From positions 1-50,533 of the forward strand of contig JAGGTK010000075.1 of the NCBI GenBank assembly GCA_021163765.1: a stretch of 50,533 nucleotides of DNA, read 5' to 3'. Below are positions 44,530-50,533 of the stretch, in pieces. Both the position numbers and the translations under genes were made by a program. Origin of the DNA: a bacterium. GTDB taxonomy: Bacteria; 4484-113. Numbering within the stretch: the stretch's first letter is position 1; the number at the start of each line of letters is the position of its first letter. The notes beneath the pieces are model-generated. The model was given only the letters and a program-made list of their open reading frames with translations. It made no database searches and was not told the origin of the DNA.

Positions 44530-45225
44530 ATGGGTAAACTTGAGAATCTGCTCGGTAAGTTCGGAGTAGAAAGGCTGTATCACATAACAGCAATGCAGAA
44601 CATCCGAACGATCCTCCAACATGGGCTCTTATCGAGGGAACTGGCTACAGAGATGGGGCTCATTAGAGTCGACATCGCGAATCAGGATGTAATCCGCAAA
44701 AGGCGGGGCATTCATCCAGGATGGAAGCTTCCGAAATGTGCAGATGAAAATCGCTCGCTATTGCATTATGTGCCTCTGTTCTTTGCCCGTAGTAACACGC
44801 CAATGGAGTATGTTGTGGTTAGAGACGGGATGCCGTCCCAAGATATCGTAAGATTTGAACTCGATGCGATCCGCGTTTTCAGATTAGATGGGGTTATATT
44901 TACCGATGGGAACGCGGCCTCAAATGCTACTAGCTTCTTCACTAATCTGAAAGACCTGGAGCAGCTAGACTGGAACGTGATTAAATACAGGTCCACCTGT
45001 ACGAGCCAAAAATCTAAGAGGCTGAAAACCGCCGAGGTTTTAGTGCCAGATAGGCTTCCTGGGAGATGCGCTGTTAGCATAAACGTTAGAGATGCAGCCG
45101 CAAAGAAGCGGTTGCAGGCTATAGCCAGGAGGCTAGAGAAACACTACGCTGAGCGCAGCAAGCCGTGGCTGCTCTATAGATTGAACTCAATACTGAGATA
45201 TGACTTAGAAGGTGTAGAATGGTGA
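44530..45225 (+). CDS. darT: DarT-type DNA ADP-ribosyltransferase toxin
   Basis: A 231-residue DarT (DUF4433) protein, which uses NAD to add ADP-ribose to thymidine or guanosine bases of single-stranded DNA and thereby blocks replication. Family motifs: LYHITAMQNIRTILQHGLLS, VPLFFARSNTPMEY, the FTDGNAASNATSFF block and TAEVLVPDRLP, where the Glu after Ala is the expected catalytic residue. ATG 44530 is chosen (MGKLENLL); a GTG at 44515 is possible. AT-rich relative to neighbours and next to a tRNA gene, both signs of acquisition. The antitoxin candidate follows 142 bp downstream. Confidence 0.92.
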   Translation: MGKLENLLGKFGVERLYHITAMQNIRTILQHGLLSRELATEMGLIRVDIANQDVIRKRRGIHPGWKLPKCADENRSLLHYVPLFFARSNTPMEYVVVRDGMPSQDIVRFELDAIRVFRLDGVIFTDGNAASNATSFFTNLKDLEQLDWNVIKYRSTCTSQKSKRLKTAEVLVPDRLPGRCAVSINVRDAAAKKRLQAIARRLEKHYAERSKPWLLYRLNSILRYDLEGVEW

Positions 45226-45367
45226 CAATGAAACGAAAAAGCACGGCCTTAAATATCTCACTAGCGCCAGTTTTGCGCTGCGCACAGGGCTCTTTGTGTG
45301 CTTCACTTAGTGCTGTACATTCACATATGGAGTCCGTTGTATATTCAGCAAGAGGAAAGTAAGCGCC

Positions 45368-45874
45368 ATGCCAGCACTGATAGTAGATGGCAAGAATATG
45401 TTCCGCAGCAAGTCGGATGCGTTGGTATGTCCGGCGAATTCTGTTGGCGTGATGGGCAAAGGGATAGCGCTGGAGTTTAAGAAAAGGTTTCCGGAGATTG
45501 TGCGTCCATATGTACGCGCGTGCAAACTGGGCGTGCTTAAACCGGGACATATAATGATGGTGAGGATTGACGTTCAACCTAACCTGTTCGAGCATCGGCG
45601 ACCTTCCGTAGTCATCTTTACCACTAAAGACCACTGGGAGGATCCATCGCGTCTTGAATGGATCGAAAGCGGTTTGGCCGATTTGCGCAGTCATTGTCGG
45701 GAATGGGATTTGCGCACTATCAGTATGCCGCAAATCGGATGCGGTCTCGGAGGTCTTTCCTGGGATGACGTTCAGCCCCTGGTTCATAAGTACTTCGATG
45801 ATGCAAAAGTCACATTGAAGGTCTACACGCGAGCGATAAAGGACTTTGGCGAGGCAGCATCCGGGCAACATTGA
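45368..45874 (+). CDS. darG: DarG-type macro-domain antitoxin, short form
   Basis: A 168-residue protein that is only a macro domain. It has the pattern of DarG: ALVCPANSVGVMGKGIALEFKKRF, then GHIMMV, and MPQIGCGLGGLSWDDV. The DarG macro domain removes ADP-ribose from DNA and reverses DarT. Typical DarG proteins carry a further C-terminal domain that binds and inhibits DarT; it is absent here, as the reading frame ends and a promoter for the next gene follows. AGAGGAAAG is the ribosome site. Unlike classic darTG pairs the genes do not overlap. Confidence 0.88.
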   Translation: MPALIVDGKNMFRSKSDALVCPANSVGVMGKGIALEFKKRFPEIVRPYVRACKLGVLKPGHIMMVRIDVQPNLFEHRRPSVVIFTTKDHWEDPSRLEWIESGLADLRSHCREWDLRTISMPQIGCGLGGLSWDDVQPLVHKYFDDAKVTLKVYTRAIKDFGEAASGQH

Positions 45875-45998
45875 CTTAACCAGCTTGCCGGATCACCGCA
45901 TCTCCTACGCCATCTACGCTATAAGTTCCCCCAGTATCCTGCATTCCTCACTGCACGCCCGGTTGCGAAAGCACTATCGGGGAGATCGGCTTCGAACA

Positions 45999-46027
45999 TT
46001 GACACCGAAGCTCCCACATGGTAGGTT
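45999..46027 (+). promoter_or_regulatory. promoter of the Fur-family gene
   Basis: TTGACA (45999-46004), 17-nt spacer, TAGGTT (46022-46027) with TGG in front as an extended -10. The ATG follows 10 nt after it, with no ribosome site, again nearly leaderless. Confidence 0.55.
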
Positions 46028-46037
46028 TTATCATGTA

Positions 46038-46493
46038 ATGGGACATGCGGAAACAGATGGATGCGCGGGGGCGCAGGTGGAATTCCAGGCAGTGCTGAAA
46101 TCCGCGGGCGTGCGCCTGACACAGCAGCGCAAGCGGTTCTGGGAGTGGGCGGCCGGGCAGAAGCGCGGGTTCACCATCCCCCAGGCTCTGGATGCGATGC
46201 GGGGCTATGGCATAGGGCAGGCAACCGTTTATCGCAACACCGCCACGCTGGAGCGGCTGGGGCTGCTGCGCCGGATCGGGAACGGCAACCGCAGCGATCG
46301 GGTTTACTGCTGCTCCAAGCCGGGCCACCACCACAGCATCGTATGCGACAGGTGCGGGCTGGTCAGGGAATTCGATACCTGTGGGTGGGCATTGCTCAGG
46401 GAGCTGTTGAGCCTGCAAACGGGCTTTGAAATCCAGGACCATTATATGGAAGTGCGCGGTATCTGTCCTGAATGCCAGGCGGCTAAACGATAA
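46038..46493 (+). CDS. Fur-family metal-responsive repressor (Zur-like)
   Basis: A 151-residue repressor. The winged helix (VRLTQQRKRFWEW, IGQATVYRNTATLERLGLL) is followed by the dimerisation domain with the metal site HHHSIVCDRCG and a second CxxC in ICPECQ, the structural zinc site. It is placed directly before a Zn/Mn ABC transporter and an operator-like palindrome overlaps its stop codon, so it probably represses those genes; zinc is the most likely metal (Zur), inferred from the His-rich transporter. A longer reading frame from 45846 has no homology upstream of 46038. Confidence 0.9.
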   Translation: MGHAETDGCAGAQVEFQAVLKSAGVRLTQQRKRFWEWAAGQKRGFTIPQALDAMRGYGIGQATVYRNTATLERLGLLRRIGNGNRSDRVYCCSKPGHHHSIVCDRCGLVREFDTCGWALLRELLSLQTGFEIQDHYMEVRGICPECQAAKR

Positions 46494-46501
46494 TAATTAT
46501 C
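46489..46501. promoter_or_regulatory. Fur/Zur-box-like palindrome
   Basis: GATAAT-A-ATTATC, a perfect 6-1-6 inverted repeat of the Fur/Zur type. It overlaps the stop codon of the regulator gene and lies 37 nt before the ATG of the transporter binding protein. Confidence 0.7.
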
Positions 46502-46537
46502 ATCTAGTTCTGGTATTAGTGTTTGGTGAAGGGCATC

Positions 46538-47455
46538 ATGCGGGACAAGTTGAAATCATGGAATATTCTGGCCGGAGCGGGAGCAGCCGCAGCAGTTGCA
46601 GTATTGGTGCTGGCAGGCTGCCTGAAGGATACTGGCGGCACTGTGGAGCGTCCGAGCTACATCGCGACGATTCCACCGCTTACGGCGATACTGCGCGAAG
46701 TCGTGGGTGAGCGCGGCGATGTGACGTGCCTGCTTTCACCCGGGGCTTCTCCGCATACTTACGAGCCAAGACCCTCGGATATCGAATTAGTCGAGGGCGC
46801 GGTTGGCTTCTTCTTTGCACAGAAAAACCTCGACGCCTGGGCACTATCGTTCCAGCAGGCGAACCGGATTGAGGCGTTCGAGCTTGTGCCGGAGGATCTG
46901 CGCCGTGAGATGATTATGCACGGGCACAGTCACGAAGGCGGCCACGCGCCGGACGGCCATTTCTGGACTTCACCGCTCACGGTGAAGGCTGCGCTGCCGG
47001 GGCTGGTTAGAGAACTCGCCAGGCTGGATCCTGAGGGCTCGGCTGCATACGAAGTGAATGCCGAGCGCTTTGCGGCTGATCTTACGGCGCTAGATGATGA
47101 GGTGTCGGCAATGCTGAAGCCCTACAGGGGCGAGCACCTGCTGCTGGTTCATCCCTCGTTTCTGTATTTCATGGCGGATTACGGGCTTGAACTGGCAGGG
47201 GTGGTGGAGCCGTCACCGGGTAAGGAGCCAACGCCGAAATCCCTGTCCCGGCTCATTGAGGTGGCAAGAGAGCGCGATGTCAAAGCCATATTCACCGAGC
47301 CGCAGCTACCGGAAGGCCCGGTTCGCGTGCTCGCCGAGGAAACGGGCCTGCCGATTTACGTGCTCGACCCGCTGGGCGGTGCACCGGGGCGGAGGACTTA
47401 CGCGGAGCTAATTCGCTACAACGCGAAGACTGTCGCGGAGGCGCTTGGTGGCTGA
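46538..47455 (+). CDS. znuA: zinc/manganese ABC transporter binding lipoprotein (ZnuA-like)
   Basis: A 305-residue cluster A-I binding lipoprotein: signal AAVAVLVLAG-C, then the metal ligands in SPHTYEPRPSD, in a His-rich loop (MHGHSHEGGHAPDGHFW), in LLVHPSFLYFM and in the late acidic EPQLPEGP/VLDPLGG part. The His-rich loop points to zinc. It brings the metal to the permease of the two following genes. ATG 46538 is preferred; GTG 46526 is possible. Confidence 0.9.
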   Translation: MRDKLKSWNILAGAGAAAAVAVLVLAGCLKDTGGTVERPSYIATIPPLTAILREVVGERGDVTCLLSPGASPHTYEPRPSDIELVEGAVGFFFAQKNLDAWALSFQQANRIEAFELVPEDLRREMIMHGHSHEGGHAPDGHFWTSPLTVKAALPGLVRELARLDPEGSAAYEVNAERFAADLTALDDEVSAMLKPYRGEHLLLVHPSFLYFMADYGLELAGVVEPSPGKEPTPKSLSRLIEVARERDVKAIFTEPQLPEGPVRVLAEETGLPIYVLDPLGGAPGRRTYAELIRYNAKTVAEALGG

Positions 47456-47475
47456 TATGCTGGGGGAGCGCAATT

Positions 47476-48225
47476 GTGTCTGAAGCGATAGAGGTAAACG
47501 GGCTTGATGTCCAGCTCGGTAATTACCGGGCGCTTTCAGACGTGAGCTTTTCCGCGCGGCAGGGGGACACCGTCGCCATTCTGGGACCCAACGGAGCCGG
47601 CAAGTCAGTGCTGATAAAAGCGATACTCGGCCTTATCCCCGCAGCCGCCGGGGAAGTGCGGCTGTTCGGGCGGCTGGCAAGCGAAGTCCCGCCGGAATGG
47701 ATTGGCTACGTCCCGCAACTGAAGACGCTGGACCGGTCGTTTCCCGCCACCACCTGTGACCTTGTAGTCAGTGGCAGGCGCCGGAGCTGGCCCGGGCGGA
47801 TAACCACGCGCGAACACGAGACAGCCGCCAGGATGCTGGCGATAGTGGGTGCCGGGCATCTGTGCCACAAACCGCTTGGCTGGCTGTCTGGCGGTGAGCT
47901 GGAACGTGTTTATCTGGCGCGGGCGCTGATAAGGGAGCCTCGCCTGCTGCTGCTTGACGAGCCTGCTACCGGCATCGACATCGTCGGGGAAGACGATATG
48001 TACTGCTATATCGAAGGGTACCAGAAGCGCAGCGATGCGGTGGTGCTTATGGTGACCCACGACTGGCTGGCGGCGCGGCACCATGCGAGCCAGGCTTTGT
48101 TGCTAAACCGCAGAGTCGTCAGCTTTGGAAAACCTGAGACAGCGCTAACTGATAAATCAATGCGTGAGGCTTTCGGGCATGTGGGCCACCGGCATGCGCC
48201 CTGCCCGGAGGTGCCGTATGTTTGA
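47476..48225 (+). CDS. znuC: zinc/manganese ABC transporter ATP-binding protein (ZnuC-like)
   Basis: A 249-residue ABC ATPase: Walker A LGPNGAGKSVLI, Q-loop YVPQLKTLDRSFP, signature WLSGGELERVYLARAL, Walker B LLLLDEPATGID and switch His in VTHDW. GTG start with GGGGGAG upstream. It powers the ZnuB-like permease, whose start overlaps its end by 8 nt. Confidence 0.93.
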   Translation: MSEAIEVNGLDVQLGNYRALSDVSFSARQGDTVAILGPNGAGKSVLIKAILGLIPAAAGEVRLFGRLASEVPPEWIGYVPQLKTLDRSFPATTCDLVVSGRRRSWPGRITTREHETAARMLAIVGAGHLCHKPLGWLSGGELERVYLARALIREPRLLLLDEPATGIDIVGEDDMYCYIEGYQKRSDAVVLMVTHDWLAARHHASQALLLNRRVVSFGKPETALTDKSMREAFGHVGHRHAPCPEVPYV

Positions 48226-49051
48226 GGCGATATCGCTGGGGTTTATGCAGCGGGCGCTTGCAGCCGGCGTAATTACCGCCGTGATTGCGGGCTACTACGG
48301 CGTCTTTGTCGTGCAGCGCGGGATGTCGTTTATCGGCAGCGGCCTGGCGCACGCGGCGTTTGGCGGCGTCGCGCTGGCACTGCTTCTCGGCGGCGAGCCG
48401 CTGTGGATTGCCGTGCCTTTCACCGTAATTGTTGCGCTGCTCATAACATGGGTGCGCGACCGAACGACACTGTCACTGGACGCGGTGATAGGCGTGTTTT
48501 TTGCCACGGCCATGGCGCTGGGCATCTTATTTATTTCCCGCATCCCTACTTATACCACGGACGCGTTCACCTACCTGTTCGGGTCTGTCCTCAGCGTTAC
48601 CTGGACCGACCTGTGGGCAGTTTTGGCAGTAGGGGTTATCGCAGCAGCCACGCTTTTGCTCTGGGGGCGGTGGGCTTACGCCACTATTGACCGGGAAGCG
48701 GCCATGGCAGACCGGCTGCCGGTCCGGCTGGATGACTACATTCTCTCGGTTCTCATCGCAGTGACCATTGTTGTTGCAGCCAAAGTTGTGGGAATCGTGC
48801 TGGTTAGCGCGTTTCTCGTGATTCCGGCGGCGTCCGCGCGGCTGGTCTCCCGGCGCTTTCTGGGTATGACAGTTATATCGCTGGTTCTGGGGGCGGGAAC
48901 GGCCGTGGTCGGGCTGTTTGCCTCCTATTACTTCGATGCGCCCAGCGGGGCAACGATTATCCTCACACAGACCGCAGCCTTTCTGGTGTGCTTGCTGGGA
49001 CATGCGCTCGCCGGGCGGCTGGCTGGTGCGCCGCGATCAAACTCCAGTTGA
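48218..49051 (+). CDS. znuB: zinc/manganese ABC transporter permease (ZnuB-like)
   Basis: A 277-residue inner-membrane permease of the ABC-3 family, with about eight helices. Typical motifs: GVFVVQRGMSFIGSGLAHAAFGGVAL, SLDAVIGVFFATAMALGI and KVVGIVLVSAFLVIPAASARL. ATG 48218 inside the end of the ATPase gene is chosen; it is the natural start (MFEAISLGFMQRAL). Confidence 0.93.
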   Translation: MFEAISLGFMQRALAAGVITAVIAGYYGVFVVQRGMSFIGSGLAHAAFGGVALALLLGGEPLWIAVPFTVIVALLITWVRDRTTLSLDAVIGVFFATAMALGILFISRIPTYTTDAFTYLFGSVLSVTWTDLWAVLAVGVIAAATLLLWGRWAYATIDREAAMADRLPVRLDDYILSVLIAVTIVVAAKVVGIVLVSAFLVIPAASARLVSRRFLGMTVISLVLGAGTAVVGLFASYYFDAPSGATIILTQTAAFLVCLLGHALAGRLAGAPRSNSS

Positions 49052-49095
49052 GCATCGGCAGGCGGCATGGTAAACTTTCAATGCTGCATCTGCCT

Positions 49096-49181
49096 GCGGA
49101 AGTGGTGGAATTGGCAGACACGCAAGGTTGAGGGCCTTGTGCCCGTATTCGGGCATGGGGGTTCGAGTCCCCCCTTCCGCA
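49096..49181 (+). tRNA. tRNA-Leu (GAG)
   Basis: An 86-nt class II tRNA: acceptor GCGGAAG/CTTCCGC, anticodon stem-loop CAAGG-TTGAGGG-CCTTG (anticodon GAG), variable arm TGCCCGTATTCGGGCA, T-arm GGGGGTTCGAGTCCCCC. The last 22 bp (to 49182) recur at 49540 and 49919 as the borders of the GIY-YIG repeat units. Confidence 0.96.
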
Positions 49182-49206
49182 TTTCAGGATTTCTTGGCCA
49201 GTCACT

Positions 49207-49470
49207 ATGGTTACTCTCTATGTACTGAAGAGCCTGGTAGACGGCAAGCGATATGTCGGTGTCACCAACAACCTAAAGCGAAGGCTTGCAGAACACCGAC
49301 GGCTCAACACCAAAGCAGGCCAACTTCTTGGCAAGTTCGAGCTGTTGCATTCAGAACAGTTCGAAGACTACGCAAAGGCAAGACGGCGAGAGAGGTTCTT
49401 GAAAGGCGGTCATGGCCGTGCCTGGCTCGACCGGCTGGAGAAGAGCATGGGGCCCGCCCGTCACGCGTAG
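49207..49470 (+). CDS. GIY-YIG endonuclease, copy 1
   Basis: An 87-residue single-domain protein of the GIY-YIG family (UvrC-N/UPF0213 type). The two motifs are LYVL and RYVGVTNNLKRRLAEH, with the catalytic Tyr pair and Arg; the Glu is expected in ARRRERFLKGGHGRAW. These enzymes cut one DNA strand. It lies 25 bp after tRNA-Leu and has an identical copy at 49586. No strong ribosome site is visible; it may be read through from the tRNA promoter. Confidence 0.9.
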   Translation: MVTLYVLKSLVDGKRYVGVTNNLKRRLAEHRRLNTKAGQLLGKFELLHSEQFEDYAKARRRERFLKGGHGRAWLDRLEKSMGPARHA

Positions 49471-49585
49471 CGCGTGATGGCGGGTAAAGCTGCGCCCCCG
49501 ATGGGGGCTTGCGCGCCCGACGCTCTGCGTCGCTGGCGCGTTCGAGTCCCCCCTTCCGCATTTCAGGATTTCTTGGCCAGTCACT

Positions 49586-49849
49586 ATGGTTACTCTCTAT
49601 GTACTGAAGAGCCTGGTAGACGGCAAGCGATATGTCGGTGTCACCAACAACCTAAAGCGAAGGCTTGCAGAACACCGACGGCTCAACACCAAAGCAGGCC
49701 AACTTCTTGGCAAGTTCGAGCTGTTGCATTCAGAACAGTTCGAAGACTACGCAAAGGCAAGACGGCGAGAGAGGTTCTTGAAAGGCGGTCATGGCCGTGC
49801 CTGGCTCGACCGGCTGGAGAAGAGCATGGGGCCCGCCCGTCACGCGTAG
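49586..49849 (+). CDS. GIY-YIG endonuclease, copy 2
   Basis: Same 87-residue product as copy 1, identical at amino-acid level, with identical flanks over the whole 379-bp unit. The identity indicates a very recent duplication or gene conversion (or continued mobility). Confidence 0.9.
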   Translation: MVTLYVLKSLVDGKRYVGVTNNLKRRLAEHRRLNTKAGQLLGKFELLHSEQFEDYAKARRRERFLKGGHGRAWLDRLEKSMGPARHA

Positions 49850-50043
49850 CGCGTGATGGCGGGTAAAGCTGCGCCCCCGATGGGGGCTTGCGCGCCCGAC
49901 GCTCTGCGTCGCTGGCGCGTTCGAGTCCCCCCTTCCGCATAAGCCTCATTTCTGTCGCACCTGGTTGAACTCCAGCATTCTCCGCGCGGCCCATGCTGCC
50001 ATCGAATTTGTGGGATTGTGTAATGCAGGAAGCCCGCTGTGCG

Positions 50044-50072
50044 AAAAAAGGGCTCCCGGATACCGGAAGCCC
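50044..50072 (-). terminator. rho-independent terminator
   Basis: On the minus strand GGGCTTCCGG-TAT-CCGGGAGCCC then TTTTTT. It ends the candidate RNA or the partial gene upstream. Confidence 0.85.
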
Positions 50073-50166
50073 TCGGGGGACATCCCGCCCCCATTATGTT
50101 GAGAACGAGCGGGGTCCACTTACGAACCACGCTTGTCCGCTGGTCGGGGCTGACCCGTAAGCCAGC
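50044..50166 (-). ncRNA. candidate structured small RNA
   Basis: On the minus strand an extended -10 (TGG TATCAT, 50173-50178) predicts a transcript from about 50166 that ends at a rho-independent terminator with six T (50044-50072). Inside, CTTACG pairs with CGTAAG and GGGGG with CCCCC. No open frame with a ribosome site is present. It does not match the SRP, tmRNA or RNase P signatures I know. It may be an unassigned housekeeping or regulatory RNA. The stretch between copy 2 of the GIY-YIG unit and the partial gene holds nothing else. Confidence 0.45.
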
Positions 50167-50238
50167 ATATTAATGATACCACGAGAATGGTCGGCCCGCT
50201 ATTCCTTAAACTCTGGATTCTCCGCGCTTTACACGCTC

Positions 50239-50533
50239 TCAGGTGCTTTCTTCCTGTAGCAGAGAGATGGCTGGTCGAAGCTGAAGCTTGTTAAGGTAGA
50301 TGCGGAGGTTATGCTCGCCAGGGTAGTCTCCAAAATGGCGGATGAGCGCCTGGATGCTGCCTTCCAGGACGTTCATCCCGAAGCTCCGCCCGTCCACGAC
50401 CGGCGTGGTGGTAATCAAATGGTTCAGGCCGCGCTCGCGCAGCAGCTTCCGGTCGTCCTCGGTTGTTGTGTTGGTGATGATGACCTTGCCGGTGAGGCTT
50501 TCCGGCAGGTTGCGGCGGATGTAGTGGTAATCG
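50239..50533 (-). CDS. C-terminal part of a quinate/shikimate dehydrogenase-like protein
   Basis: A partial gene cut by the window end; the last 97 residues are present. It reads as a Rossmann-like segment: GKVIITNTTTEDDRKLLRERG, HLITTTPVVDGRSFGMNVLEG, then a helix and a tail PGEHNLRIYLNKLQLRPAIS before TGA. The TTTPVVDGRSFGMNV block resembles the C-terminal part of proteins annotated as quinate 5-dehydrogenases in thermophilic Firmicutes; the match is from memory and modest. No catalytic site can be judged from this piece. Confidence 0.5.
   Translation of the reverse strand, partial: DYHYIRRNLPESLTGKVIITNTTTEDDRKLLRERGLNHLITTTPVVDGRSFGMNVLEGSIQALIRHFGDYPGEHNLRIYLNKLQLRPAISLLQEEST

Larger units (their letters stand above)
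49161..49940 (+). mobile_element. tandem GIY-YIG element at the tRNA-Leu 3' end
   Basis: Two identical 379-bp units follow tRNA-Leu(GAG). Each is bounded by a 22-bp copy of the tRNA 3' half (GTTCGAGTCCCCCCTTCCGC plus AT) at 49161-49182, 49540-49561 and 49919-49940. Each unit has a GIY-YIG endonuclease gene and then three GC-rich hairpins before the next border (one is CCCGCC...CGCG-TAG-CGCG...GGCGGG). The first border leaves the tRNA gene intact. Reading: an element that inserts at or copies itself next to tRNA 3' ends. Confidence 0.8.

Noticed and set aside
45228..45362. 44-codon frame between darT and darG (MKRKSTALN)
   Set aside because: No ribosome site of quality, no recognisable feature; the stretch is more likely spacer, with a TATATT -10-like box for darG.
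49840..50130. Minus-strand open frame after the GIY-YIG array
   Set aside because: It runs through the repeat border, the hairpins and the terminator of the candidate RNA; no ribosome site or domain.
50030..50180. SRP (4.5S) or tmRNA gene
   Set aside because: The conserved GGAAGGAAGCAGCC loop of SRP RNA and the tRNA-like ends of tmRNA are absent.

Overview
The window comes from an uncultured bacterium with a moderately GC-rich genome. It looks diderm (Gram-negative type): it has a Wza/SLBB-like polysaccharide export protein next to a Wzc-like chain-length protein, many signal-peptidase II lipoproteins, and a full 13-subunit complex I with nuoC and nuoD fused. I cannot assign a phylum from sequence alone; gene order and the mixture of families fit one of the little-studied metagenome-derived phyla.

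Layout. 0-9.3 kb: a phosphate transporter with its DUF47 partner, tRNA-Phe, a VOC protein, a very large cyclase/STAND-ATPase/TPR signalling protein, a cupin, tRNA-Ser(GGA) with a small 19-bp tandem repeat at its 5' end, a WYL regulator, a nucleotide kinase-dCMP deaminase fusion and an anchored nuclease-like protein. 9.4-19.7 kb: an accessory region of secreted and lipid-anchored proteins: a permuted-papain lipoprotein, further lipoproteins, a subtilisin-like protease, an FHA protein, DedA and an AMIN-like protein. It contains a degraded duplicate of a protease-lipoprotein pair, and two lipoprotein signal peptides broken by runs of G. 19.8-34.2 kb: the tightly packed nuoA-N operon for NADH:quinone oxidoreductase. 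34.3-39.1 kb: a lipoprotein, a 34-residue membrane peptide, a NIL-domain ferredoxin, a methylmalonyl-CoA mutase large subunit, a NifU-like scaffold and a broken PKD gene. 39.2-44.4 kb: polysaccharide export genes, a periplasmic protein, thymidylate kinase and tRNA-Ser(CGA). 44.5-49.1 kb: a DarT/DarG-type ADP-ribosylation toxin-antitoxin pair, then a Fur/Zur-type repressor with an operator-like palindrome ahead of a zinc/manganese ABC transporter. 49.1-50.5 kb: tRNA-Leu(GAG) followed by two identical 379-bp units, each a GIY-YIG endonuclease gene ending in a copy of the tRNA 3' end; then a candidate structured RNA and a partial gene.

The strongest leads are (1) two lipoprotein genes, a papain-like one and a subtilase, that each carry a homopolymeric G tract at the same point of the signal peptide; both would be in frame with eight G and are seen with seven and nine, which suggests phase variation by slipped-strand mispairing; (2) the GIY-YIG/tRNA-3'-end tandem array, which looks like a minimal tRNA-targeting mobile element; (3) the duplicated and decayed protease-lipoprotein module; (4) a recurring promoter design, an extended -10 (TGnTAnAAT) placed 6-10 nt before start codons, which predicts many leaderless or nearly leaderless mRNAs.
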